Shown: positions 46,924-55,023 of the stretch, piece after piece
Position numbering within the stretch: the first letter of the stretch is position 1
How the letters are laid out: every line of letters begins with the position of its first letter
Assembly (NCBI GenBank): GCA_016718205.1
Contig: JADKEB010000034.1
Span: forward strand, 372,001 to 436,000
DNA length: 64,000 nt
Direction: 5' to 3'
Source of the DNA: Saprospiraceae bacterium
Lineage (GTDB): Bacteria > Bacteroidota > Bacteroidia > Chitinophagales > Saprospiraceae
Notes under the pieces: generated by a model
What the model saw: the letters and a program-made list of their open reading frames with translations, nothing else
What the model was told of the DNA's origin: nothing
Databases searched by the model: none
Made by a program: the position numbers and the translations under genes

Positions 46924-47334
46924 TCATCGGAATACAAAATAGCGGTTCATGAAAAAATTAAAAAAAATACCAATCAGGACAGCTACTAAAATCCTGCTTA
47001 CTAAAAATGAAAAATCAAAATTTTCCTTAAAAAAGAAGACTCCTGTGGTATTGGCAAAGATACTGAAGGTATTGATAATTAAAAATCGCACTATTTGTTT
47101 TCTGATATGGCCATGCCGATTTAAAAATACCCAGTTTCTGCTAAGGATAAAACTTGTTACAGCACCAAATATTGACCCAAGCGTGGTAGCAGTAACATAA
47201 TATACATCCAATAAGTGATGCAAAAGCAATGAAGAAGAAAAATCAATAGCAGTTGATCCGAAACTTACTAATTGAGATCTGATAAAAGCTTTTCGGAATG
47301 TGGGTTTTTCTGAAGGTGCATTTCCAGCTTTCAT
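46924..47334 (-). CDS. GtrA family membrane protein
   Basis: A 136-residue, four-helix membrane protein of the GtrA family (FGSTAIDFSSSLLLHHLL, FILSRNWVFLNR, NFFMNRYFVF). GtrA-type proteins are thought to assist movement of lipid-linked sugars across membranes. Here the gene follows the PgpA-like phosphatase by 14 nt at the end of an inositol-lipid cluster, so moving an inositol or glycosylated lipid is a reasonable guess, not more. Confidence 0.88.
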   Translation of the reverse strand: MKAGNAPSEKPTFRKAFIRSQLVSFGSTAIDFSSSLLLHHLLDVYYVTATTLGSIFGAVTSFILSRNWVFLNRHGHIRKQIVRFLIINTFSIFANTTGVFFFKENFDFSFLVSRILVAVLIGIFFNFFMNRYFVFR

Positions 47335-47348
47335 ACAAATAATAGGAT

Positions 47349-47825
47349 TTATAATAGATCAACAAACATCCAAAATAGAATTTGTAGTATTATGTTGGTG
47401 TATATTCCCGCTACAACATCATCCAGCATTACGGCATATGGTGTACTTAATCTGTCAATTTTTCTGATCCCAAATGGTTTAAGTATGTCAAAAAACCTGA
47501 ATAGAACAAATCCTCCAATTAAAGTTTGAACATTTAATGGCAAAAAGAGGATGCTTACCCAGAATCCCAAGGTTTCATCAATCACCACTTTAGATGGATC
47601 GTGTCCCCATTGGCTGCTTAACCTTTTACAAGCAAAGATACCGGCAAAAAATGATACAAAGATCAAAAAAACATGCAAAAAGTGGAAAGATTTGAAGTCC
47701 AATCCGCTTTTTAGTAAAATAAAGCTAATGATAAAACCTCCCAACGCACCAAAAGTCCCCGGGGCAATTGGTGCATACCCCAGACCAAAAAAAGTAGCAA
47801 TGATTTTACTCAATTTTAGAACCAT
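47349..47825 (-). CDS. Phosphatidylglycerophosphatase A-like lipid phosphatase
   Basis: A 158-residue PgpA-family membrane phosphatase. GYAPIAPGTFGALGG, DPSKVVIDETLGFW, FRFFDILKPFGIRKID and VMLDDVVAGIYTN are the conserved motifs, with the acidic residues that bind the metal. The classical substrate is phosphatidylglycerol phosphate. In Bacteroidota inositol-lipid clusters a PgpA-like protein is proposed to dephosphorylate phosphatidylinositol phosphate; the neighbouring synthase genes favour that here. Confidence 0.9.
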   Translation of the reverse strand: MVLKLSKIIATFFGLGYAPIAPGTFGALGGFIISFILLKSGLDFKSFHFLHVFLIFVSFFAGIFACKRLSSQWGHDPSKVVIDETLGFWVSILFLPLNVQTLIGGFVLFRFFDILKPFGIRKIDRLSTPYAVMLDDVVAGIYTNIILQILFWMFVDLL

Positions 47826-47901
47826 AACATTTTTAAGAAGGGACCTTTAGAGTGTGTTCAATATGTGTTTAAACCCACGCTAAAGATCCCAATTTTACTA
47901 T

Positions 47902-49215
47902 TTATGATTCATAATCCAATCCGAGATTGGTAATAAGTTCTTCTCCAGCAAGATATCTGATGGTATTTTCCATTTTGTTGAGTTGCTTAAAGATATCGTG
48001 AATAGGATGGATACCTTTATGATGTTGTGGAGATTTGAGATAAAAAGACAACCATTCCTGAATTCCTGACATTCCTGCCCTTTTGGCCAGATCAAGGAAT
48101 ATAGCCAGATCCAATACTAATGGTGCTGCCAAAATAGAATCTCTGCACAAAAAATCAACCTTAAGCTGCATTGGATAGTTGAGCCAACCCCTGATATCGA
48201 TATTGTCCCATCCTTCTTTATTGTCTCCACGTGGTGGATAATAGTTGATTCTGACCTTATGATAAAGATTTCCATACAGTTCCGGAAAAAGTTCAGGCTC
48301 CAGAATTTCTTCCAGTACACCAAGTTTTGAAACTTCCTTTGTCTTAAAATTGTCAGGATCGTCGAGCACTTCTCCGTCTCTGTTACCCAAAATATTGGTA
48401 GAAAACCATCCTTCTATACCAATGGCCCTTGCTTTTAGACCTGGTGCAATGACAGTTTTCATCAGAGTTTGACCCGTTTTAAAATCCTTACCTGCGATTG
48501 GAGTTCCTGTTTGTTTTGCAAGTTCCACCATACCTGGCACATCGCATGATAAATTTGGTGCCCCATTGGCGTATGGTATACCCATCTTTATGGCAGCGTA
48601 AGCGTAAATCATACTTGGTGGGATGTCTTTATGGTTTTCTCTCAAGCCATTTTCCAGGGACTCAATGCTCTGATGTACTTCAGACTCTGTGATAAAAATC
48701 TCTGTAGAACCACACCACACCATCACCAGGCGGTCACAATCGTTTTCTTTTTTAAATTTTTCGATGTCTTTCATCAGGGCCTCAGCAAGTTCCATTTTGG
48801 TTTTGCCTTTTTTGTAGTACTTGCCATCTAGTCTTTTGACATACTCGTGATCAAATACTGCCTTCATGGGTTTGATTTTCTCAAGTTGCGGTTTGATTTT
48901 TTTCAGTAGCGACTCTTCCAAAACTCCGGCATGTTTGGCTGCTTCATATACATTGTCTTCAAAAATATCCCAACCACCAAACACAACATTTTTTAGCGGT
49001 TGTAATTCAATTACATCCTTTATAAATGGCTGTTTGTTTTCAGTTCTTTTACCTACCCTCATTCTTCCCATTTGTGTCAATGAGCCTATGGGTAAACCCA
49101 ACCCCTTATTTACTGCTATCACACCAGCTATGGCAGTTGTAGCCACAGCACCCAAACCCGGCATAAGAATCCCTAACTTGCCCTTGGGTTTTTTAATTTC
49201 AATTTTTTTTGACAT
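47902..49215 (-). CDS. myo-inositol-1-phosphate synthase
   Basis: A 437-residue NAD-dependent synthase that turns glucose-6-phosphate into inositol-3-phosphate. The N-terminus KLGILMPGLGAVATTAIAG is the Rossmann glycine loop; NLSCDVPGMVELAKQTGTP, GKDFKTGQTLMKT and STNILGNRDGEVL are the family's NAD and substrate motifs. Length agrees with prokaryotic members. It provides the inositol phosphate for the CDP-alcohol transferases encoded upstream. A MITE-like element lies between it and the PAP2 gene. Confidence 0.95.
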   Translation of the reverse strand: MSKKIEIKKPKGKLGILMPGLGAVATTAIAGVIAVNKGLGLPIGSLTQMGRMRVGKRTENKQPFIKDVIELQPLKNVVFGGWDIFEDNVYEAAKHAGVLEESLLKKIKPQLEKIKPMKAVFDHEYVKRLDGKYYKKGKTKMELAEALMKDIEKFKKENDCDRLVMVWCGSTEIFITESEVHQSIESLENGLRENHKDIPPSMIYAYAAIKMGIPYANGAPNLSCDVPGMVELAKQTGTPIAGKDFKTGQTLMKTVIAPGLKARAIGIEGWFSTNILGNRDGEVLDDPDNFKTKEVSKLGVLEEILEPELFPELYGNLYHKVRINYYPPRGDNKEGWDNIDIRGWLNYPMQLKVDFLCRDSILAAPLVLDLAIFLDLAKRAGMSGIQEWLSFYLKSPQHHKGIHPIHDIFKQLNKMENTIRYLAGEELITNLGLDYES

Positions 49216-49247
49216 TGTATTAATATTTACTTTTTATAATATTGAAG

Positions 49248-49382
49248 TTAGCGTATGTTTAATTTTTTATGTTTGAGCAGAAGTGAAGAAATTAAATTTT
49301 GGACAAGGTGACTGAATGTTATCGTCTATGACGAGAATTAAGTAAAATACTTTACTCAATAAAGAAGGAAACATACTCTTAG
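49248..49382. repeat. MITE-like element C
   Basis: A 135-bp element with ends TTAGCGTATGTTTAA and GAAACATACTCTTAG. About 105 internal bp are nearly the same as in element B (GTTTGAGC.GAAGTGA.GAAATT, GACTGAATG, GTCTATGACGAGAATT, AGTAAAATACTTTACT). It lies between two genes of the inositol-lipid set, in the direction of transcription. Confidence 0.8.
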
Positions 49383-49389
49383 TACATAA

Positions 49390-50334
49390 TCAAGTAACGA
49401 AACGCAGATATCTGGTTATTTGATCTTCAAAAATCTGCTTTTTTATAAATTTTTCAAAAATAGTAATTCCGGTTATAGCACAAACCAAGCCTAGGAGGAC
49501 GTCGATGATATAATGATGGTTTGAGTAGACGGCCGCAAACCATATGCCTGCCACATTTATTAAAATCAACCATGATACCTTATATAATTGTTTTTTTCTG
49601 GCATAATACCACGTGACCACAGGGTATGCCGCATGCAATGATGGTATCGCCGCAAAAACATTAGAGTTTTTTGTATACATATTTTCAAAGATAGGAATGC
49701 CAATCAACTCATCAAATCTTACAAGTTGTGCCGCACTTCCGGGTATATCAAAAAACTGGTGCTTGCCATATGTTTCATAATACCATGGAGGTGCTGCGGG
49801 ATAAATGTAATATATCAAAAAGCCCAGGATATTGGTAAACAAAAAGGCTGCACTGAACTGAAGCAATAATGCTTTTTCTTTAAAATAAAGATAAATACCT
49901 AATGCTATAGGTACCGGAACCCATGTCAAATAAAAAAAACCGCTTATAAAGTCCGCTAAAGGGTGTGTGTTTTGTTTCAGATACTCATTTGGAGTCAATA
50001 TGTTTCCTGAATATTGAATTCCAAAAAGCCATTTTTCTAACTCATATGGCTGTGTGATGTGAATATCATTAACAGCATAGTTGGGCAAAATCCTCATAGA
50101 ATCATATATGATCCAGAAAAGAGCAAAAAAAATGAAACAGTAGACTACCGTTCGCGTAAACCTGTGAGCTAAGAACATTAGTGTAATAAATATTATAAAC
50201 GTCTGATGATCATCTCTGAAGCCTACGACAAAATTTGTCCAACTTAAATAAATCAATACGAATGTCCCGATAACATACAAATGTTGTTTTTCAAATGGGA
50301 AAAGGTTATCTCTAAACTCAATCAACCGCTTCAT
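49390..50334 (-). CDS. Aur1-like PAP2 inositolphosphotransferase (putative inositol phosphorylceramide synthase)
   Basis: A 314-residue protein with about six to eight membrane helices and the PAP2/Aur1 catalytic motifs AAIPSLHAAYPV (about 230-241) and SNHHYIIDVLLG (about 270-281); the histidines and Asp form the phosphotransfer site. The SLHAA...HHYxxD form is that of Aur1-type inositol-phosphoceramide synthases. With the neighbouring genes it would transfer inositol phosphate from phosphatidylinositol to a ceramide-like acceptor. Plain phosphatase activity is an alternative. It starts 3 nt after the CDP-alcohol transferase. Confidence 0.85.
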   Translation of the reverse strand: MKRLIEFRDNLFPFEKQHLYVIGTFVLIYLSWTNFVVGFRDDHQTFIIFITLMFLAHRFTRTVVYCFIFFALFWIIYDSMRILPNYAVNDIHITQPYELEKWLFGIQYSGNILTPNEYLKQNTHPLADFISGFFYLTWVPVPIALGIYLYFKEKALLLQFSAAFLFTNILGFLIYYIYPAAPPWYYETYGKHQFFDIPGSAAQLVRFDELIGIPIFENMYTKNSNVFAAIPSLHAAYPVVTWYYARKKQLYKVSWLILINVAGIWFAAVYSNHHYIIDVLLGLVCAITGITIFEKFIKKQIFEDQITRYLRFVT

Positions 50335-50337
50335 TGA

Positions 50338-51042
50338 CTATTGCTTTGTATTTAATAGGGTTTTAGCATGTTTGAGACGCAGATAAGCTGTTATATTTGA
50401 AAATACTGCGAGTAAAAATACAGGGAAAGTAAAAAAGCTTATAGTCTCCACCAATGGAAAAGGCAACCACGAAACAGTGATTTTATATTCTGAACCAAGC
50501 AAACCTGACATAATTCCGCAAATAATAGCACTAATGCCAATGGTAAGTATCCTTTCGGGGCGCTGCATGAATCCCACATCTGCCATTTTTATACCTAAAC
50601 CCTCTGCGCGTGCTCTTGTATAGCTGACCATGACAGACCCGATCATGGCAATAAAAGCAAAAAGTGAGCTTAAAAAATAGTGATTTGCAACAAGGTAATA
50701 GCAAATACCGAGAAACATAAAAAGTTCACTATATCTGTCCAAAACAGAATCGTATAGAGCACCATATACAGATTCTGATTTTCCAAGCCTTGCTAATCTT
50801 CCGTCGATCATATCAAATAAACCTGCAAATAATATGATCGCTCCAGCCAACCCTACGACCCTATGATCATTTCTATCGGCCTTCTCTGCACCATAAATCA
50901 AAACAACTGCTGCTATCACATTGATTAGCAATCCAATAAAAGTGACCATATTGGGAGTAATGCCTCTTCTTATCAATAACTTAATAAAAGGATCAATCCA
51001 CCTGTACACCCATGCCTGACCCACTGTCTTCCAATCTGTCAT
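50338..51042 (-). CDS. CDP-alcohol phosphatidyltransferase, probable phosphatidylinositol-phosphate synthase
   Basis: A 234-residue membrane enzyme with the complete CDP-OH-P signature D-G-x2-A-R-x8-G-x3-D-x3-D, seen as IDGRLARLGKSESVYGALYD followed by SVLDR (about 78-103). Six hydrophobic segments are present. SYTRARAEGLG downstream is typical of PIP synthases such as that of actinobacteria. Clustered with inositol phosphate synthase and a PgpA-like phosphatase, it most likely joins CDP-diacylglycerol and inositol phosphate. Confidence 0.88.
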   Translation of the reverse strand: MTDWKTVGQAWVYRWIDPFIKLLIRRGITPNMVTFIGLLINVIAAVVLIYGAEKADRNDHRVVGLAGAIILFAGLFDMIDGRLARLGKSESVYGALYDSVLDRYSELFMFLGICYYLVANHYFLSSLFAFIAMIGSVMVSYTRARAEGLGIKMADVGFMQRPERILTIGISAIICGIMSGLLGSEYKITVSWLPFPLVETISFFTFPVFLLAVFSNITAYLRLKHAKTLLNTKQ

Positions 51043-51109
51043 ATGTCACCCAATTAAAAGTGCAAATATATTGATAAAAATAATGAAAATAATACATAAT
51101 AGTTCAAAG

Positions 51110-51775
51110 CTACTTTTGGCTCTTTTCTTCAATATCTCTGATGTCTCCGAATTTGAGTAACTGGACTAAATCAACGATATTGAAAATGGCCAATAGCAAA
51201 CTTCCACCTATACTCAGAAATAACAAGCTACCTGATAAAAAAACTTCAGCAGCCATAAAAAGACAGATGATGATTCTGACTTCAGTTGGTCCCATCAAAA
51301 AGGTGTCAATACTGTATGTGTTTGTAATTTTGTATTTAAGTAAACTATTAATCATGGCCCAACCATATGCAAAAACAAATACAAAGGCAAAAAACTTATA
51401 GTCTGTAAAATAATAATAATATCCTGCGCCCATGATGAAGACAGTAATCCAGTCCACAGAAATGTCAAGAGCCCAACCATACCATTTTCTGGGGATATTT
51501 CTAAAATAAGCAAGCCTGCCATCAAGAGAATCCCCAAACCATCCCACAGCATACCCTAAAACACTTAGGAACAGCCAATATCGATTATCAGTACCTAAAT
51601 ACAGTCCTGCAGCAACAATCAAACTTCCCGTAAAACCGACAAATGTTAATAGGTCTGATGTCACCCATGAGGGCATAATCTTACATAAAAATGCTATGGC
51701 AGAAGCTTCGAAGGTTTTTAAGATATTTGTTCTGACTCTGATCTTATCTGCTGAAATATCTTTTTGGGTCATCAT
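51110..51775 (-). CDS. Second CDP-alcohol phosphatidyltransferase, altered signature
   Basis: A 221-residue membrane protein with the CDP-OH-P fold. The signature reads DSLDGRLAYFRNIPRKWYGW then ALDISVDW: the D-G, first Ala, Gly and last two Asp residues are kept, but the Arg of the A-R pair is Tyr. It lies 67 nt upstream of the standard enzyme on the same strand, so it is the first gene of the inositol-lipid set. It may use another alcohol or CDP-lipid, or be an inactive partner. Confidence 0.82.
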   Translation of the reverse strand: MMTQKDISADKIRVRTNILKTFEASAIAFLCKIMPSWVTSDLLTFVGFTGSLIVAAGLYLGTDNRYWLFLSVLGYAVGWFGDSLDGRLAYFRNIPRKWYGWALDISVDWITVFIMGAGYYYYFTDYKFFAFVFVFAYGWAMINSLLKYKITNTYSIDTFLMGPTEVRIIICLFMAAEVFLSGSLLFLSIGGSLLLAIFNIVDLVQLLKFGDIRDIEEKSQK

Positions 51776-51921
51776 CGGACTTTGATTAAATTATAGTTTG
51801 AATTTTCAAAGTCAGAATTCAAACCATTCCAAGTTAAATAACTATGACATATTTATCATAAATAAGTTTAAAACAGATAAGAATATTTTTAAACATAATC
51901 TTAGACGACCTTGATCCTGTA

Positions 51922-52320
51922 TCAGAACTTATCAATCCTTATTTCCTTGATAGTTTTTGCACCGATTTCACCGGATGCATAGATAAACATGCGGAAAGTT
52001 TCTTTGTTTGTAGTAATTTTGACTACCTTATATTGGGAGGATTTATCTTTGGAAGTCCCTTTGTGAATGATTTCAGCATTTACTATTTTATAACTATTTA
52101 GAAAATCTTTGAGTTTTAGCATTGCGGCTTTTTTAAGCATAATTTGCTGGTCCTCAAAAATACAAAAGTCAATCTTATCTTCCAAGTAGATCTCCAAGGC
52201 AGAAGTTTCATTATTCTTTAGTGAATTTACAAAAGAGGTTTCATTTTGACCGGTTAAGTAAAAATGAGAAATAATGAGTATAACCATAGAGCACACAATC
52301 CTGAATGTGTGTTTTTTCAT
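51922..52320 (-). CDS. Exported DUF4783 protein
   Basis: A 132-residue small protein with a signal peptide (MKKHTFRIVCSMVILIISHF, cleavage near TGQ). The mature part (SFVNSLKNNETSALEIYLEDKIDFCI; LKDFLNSYKIVNAEIIHKG; KTIKEIRIDKF) follows the DUF4783 pattern, an NTF2-like fold of Bacteroidota without known function. The ORF continues upstream to 52428, but the ATG at 52320 begins the signal peptide. It diverges from gpmI. Confidence 0.82.
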   Translation of the reverse strand: MKKHTFRIVCSMVILIISHFYLTGQNETSFVNSLKNNETSALEIYLEDKIDFCIFEDQQIMLKKAAMLKLKDFLNSYKIVNAEIIHKGTSKDKSSQYKVVKITTNKETFRMFIYASGEIGAKTIKEIRIDKF

Positions 52321-52415
52321 TTGCTTTGTTACAGGATTCAAAACCGAAAAAATGATATGTTTCACTAATACTTTTGTTTTTGTTTGAAAAAATTTAGCAA
52401 TCAGATTATAATTTG

Positions 52416-52423
52416 TATTTTTG
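52416..52423 (+). promoter_or_regulatory. -7 box upstream of gpmI (long leader)
   Basis: TATTTTTG fits TAnnTTTG. It would give gpmI a leader of about 260 nt, which contains a 32-codon ORF at 52573. Confidence 0.4.
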
Positions 52424-52572
52424 CACACTGCTTAAACGGAAAAGTTAATCTTTTTAGTTTCACACATTTAGTTAAATTTTATTTAAAGCCATTTTATTAT
52501 TTTATTACGTTGCTAATCAGCGTTTTATACAATTTTTATTGACTCAAACAAGGTATCATAAAATCCAAACAA

Positions 52573-52671
52573 ATGAGCATGACTAGCAGGAATACAATCC
52601 GTAACGAGTATTTTGGTATTCAAAACTTGGGGTTGGAAACACTTAAAATAACAACTTCAACAAGTAAATAA
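52573..52671 (+). CDS. Possible 32-residue small ORF in the gpmI leader
   Basis: An ATG-initiated ORF of 32 codons (MSMTSRNTIRNEYFGIQNL...) ends 21 nt before the gpmI ATG. It has no recognised relatives and no Shine-Dalgarno sequence, which is normal here. It could be a leader peptide, a small protein or chance. Reported because it lies in the only transcribed stretch before gpmI. Confidence 0.25.
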   Translation: MSMTSRNTIRNEYFGIQNLGLETLKITTSTSK

Positions 52672-52692
52672 CATATCGAAAATATAAAAAAG

Positions 52693-54228
52693 ATGAATAA
52701 ATTAGCATTAATCATACTTGATGGTTGGGGAATCAATCCAAACCCTGCTATAAGCGCTATCGAAGCTGCTACTACACCAGTAGTTGATCACCTTCTTCAG
52801 ACCCAACCCAATGCCACCCTTACTACTTTTGGAGAAGAGGTAGGATTGCCGGAGGGACAGATGGGAAATTCCGAAGTCGGCCATATCAACATAGGCGCGG
52901 GCCGGGTCGTATATCAGGAACTTGCTCGGATCAACAAGGCTTTCAGAGAAAACGAACTTCTCTCCAACAAGGTATTCTGTGATGCCATAGAATTTGCAAA
53001 AAGTAATACCAAAAAAATTCATCTTCTTGGTTTGGTTTCGGATGGTGGTGTTCACTCACATATTGAACATCTGAAAGGATTGTGCGAAATACTGAAGCAC
53101 CATCAAGGAGAAGTAGAAGTATATATTCATGCCTTTATGGATGGGAGAGATACTGACCCTAAAGCAGGCAAACATTATCTGGAGGATGTACAACAGATCA
53201 TCTATCAATCAAACGTGCACCTTGCCACAGTTATAGGCAGATATTATGCGATGGACAGGGATAAAAGGTGGGAAAGGGTTAAACTTGCCTATGATTTACT
53301 AGTGAATGGAGTTGGTGTTGCCTCAGAAGATTTATTTGCTGAAATTCAAAATAGTTATGACAAAGGGATTACAGATGAGTTTTTAAAGCCAATGTACGAT
53401 AAAAATCTTGATAAAAATGCATTCCTGATCCATGATGACGATGTGGTGATTTTTTATAATTTCAGGACTGACAGGCCAAGACAACTAACGGAAGTATTGA
53501 CACAAAAAGATTTTCACGAGTATGATATGCACAAACTCAATCTGCATTTTGTCACATTTGCGAATTATGATCAGACTTTCAATAATCTGCATGTTGTTTT
53601 TGAAAAAGAAAATCTGAGTAATACATTGGGTCAGGTGGTCAGTGAAGCCGGATTAACACAGGTGAGAATAGCTGAAACGGAAAAATATCCACACGTAACT
53701 TTTTTCTTTAATGGTGGCGTGGAAGAGAAGTTTCCGGGAGAAGACCGTATCATGGTGCCATCACCAAAGGTAGCGACATATGATTTAAAACCCGAAATGA
53801 GTGCAAAAGAGATAACGGATCAGCTGATATCCTACATTGACGAGAAGAAACCTGATTTTATATGTCTTAATTATGCCAATGCAGATATGGTAGGCCATAC
53901 GGGTGATTTCAAGGCGGCTATGATTGCAGCAGAAACAGTCGATGCCAGTTTGGGCAGACTGCTTGAGACACTTTATAGGTACAACTACAAAGCTATCATC
54001 ATAGCCGATCATGGCAATTCTGATATGATGATCAATCCTGATGGTAGCCCCAATACAGCACATACAACTAATCCTGTACCCGTCATTTTTACGGGAAATG
54101 ATGTCACAAAAGATAATTATACTGTAGCGAATGGAAAACTAGGAGATCTGGCACCAAGCATACTATACGTGATGGGAGTAGCTCCCTCTCCTGAGATGAC
54201 AGGGAAAGTGATTGTGCATAAGAAGTGA
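52693..54228 (+). CDS. gpmI: 2,3-bisphosphoglycerate-independent phosphoglycerate mutase
   Basis: A 511-residue, two-domain manganese enzyme of glycolysis that interconverts 3- and 2-phosphoglycerate. LIILDGWG near the start binds metal, the phosphorylated Ser is in QMGNSEVGHINIGAGR (about 58-61), HAFMDGRDTDP and GRYYAMDRDKRWER are substrate-binding, and NYANADMVGHTGD with IIADHGNSDMM supply further metal ligands. Length is normal. It starts behind a long leader and is followed by an AT-rich palindrome. Confidence 0.97.
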   Translation: MNKLALIILDGWGINPNPAISAIEAATTPVVDHLLQTQPNATLTTFGEEVGLPEGQMGNSEVGHINIGAGRVVYQELARINKAFRENELLSNKVFCDAIEFAKSNTKKIHLLGLVSDGGVHSHIEHLKGLCEILKHHQGEVEVYIHAFMDGRDTDPKAGKHYLEDVQQIIYQSNVHLATVIGRYYAMDRDKRWERVKLAYDLLVNGVGVASEDLFAEIQNSYDKGITDEFLKPMYDKNLDKNAFLIHDDDVVIFYNFRTDRPRQLTEVLTQKDFHEYDMHKLNLHFVTFANYDQTFNNLHVVFEKENLSNTLGQVVSEAGLTQVRIAETEKYPHVTFFFNGGVEEKFPGEDRIMVPSPKVATYDLKPEMSAKEITDQLISYIDEKKPDFICLNYANADMVGHTGDFKAAMIAAETVDASLGRLLETLYRYNYKAIIIADHGNSDMMINPDGSPNTAHTTNPVPVIFTGNDVTKDNYTVANGKLGDLAPSILYVMGVAPSPEMTGKVIVHKK

Positions 54229-54300
54229 AGTTGGATCACAATTTAAAAGTCATTTTTGATTTTACTTTACTTTTTGAAAAAGCTCTGAATAAAATATTAA

Positions 54301-54329
54301 AAAATAGTTAACCAATTTAACTATTTTTG
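54301..54329. promoter_or_regulatory. 12-bp perfect inverted repeat overlapping a -7 box: operator or terminator
   Basis: AAAAATAGTTAA (54301-54312) and TTAACTATTTTT (54318-54329) are perfect complements around a 5-bp centre. The right arm overlaps TATTTTTG (54323-54330), a TAnnTTTG -7 box for the gene starting at 54356. Position and symmetry suit a regulator such as the MarR protein encoded at 62267-62749; it could equally terminate gpmI 72 nt after its stop. Confidence 0.5.
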
Positions 54330-54355
54330 TATATTTATGCCATAATTATAGCATT

Positions 54356-55023
54356 ATGGAACTTTCCAATAAAACAGCACGGGAAATATATCAGGAAACA
54401 AAATCCAATCCCACCAGGGCTAAGTTTGGTTTTGGCGCAAAGGCTGCTATCGTCAACATAGATTTACAAAAGCTTATACCAAGGTCGACGAGTTTAAAAC
54501 TGCATATGAGACTGACCCCAATCAAATCCTATATATCAACGAGATCAATCGGACCGCCCGAAGTAAAAGTTTGCCCGTTATTTTTACTTATGTGGCATAT
54601 ATGGATTCTGCAGAAGATGCCGGAATATGGGGAACTCGGACAAATACTCGTGACTCACTGCAAAACATCAAATTCAATAGCAGAAGGGCAGAGTTTGATG
54701 ACAGACTCGAGGTTTTTGCTGACCGTGATGTGATTTACTGCAAAAAAATGCCTTCGCCGTTTTTTGAAACACCGCTGCAATCACTTTTGGTTTGGCACAA
54801 GATAGATACGATTATCATCACCGGCGGATCGACATCAGGATGTGTGCGCGCTGCGGCTGTAGATTCATTATCTCGGGGATATCGAACGATAGTGCCGGAA
54901 GAATGTGTCGCAGACAAGCACGAAAGCTATCATTTTGCCAACCTCACCGATATGCTGCTAAAGTATGCAGATGTTGTTTCTTATAAGGAGGTAGAGGAAT
55001 ATCTTCAAAACTATAAGCCATGA
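54356..55023 (+). pseudogene. Isochorismatase-fold cysteine hydrolase (N-carbamoylsarcosine amidase-like), frameshifted
   Basis: The joined frame gives about 222 residues with the cysteine-hydrolase triad: Asp in AAIVNIDLQK, Lys in VIYCKKMPSPFF and Cys in TGGSTSGCVRAAAVDSLSRG. N-carbamoylsarcosine amidase-like members hydrolyse carbamoyl or amide substrates. One A is missing from the run at 54468-54471: with five A the text reads NIDLQKAYTKVDEFKTAYE. Its stop overlaps the next start (ATGA), so it begins an operon with two deacetylase-fold genes and an SDR. The remaining operon is intact, which makes a consensus error worth considering. Confidence 0.82.
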
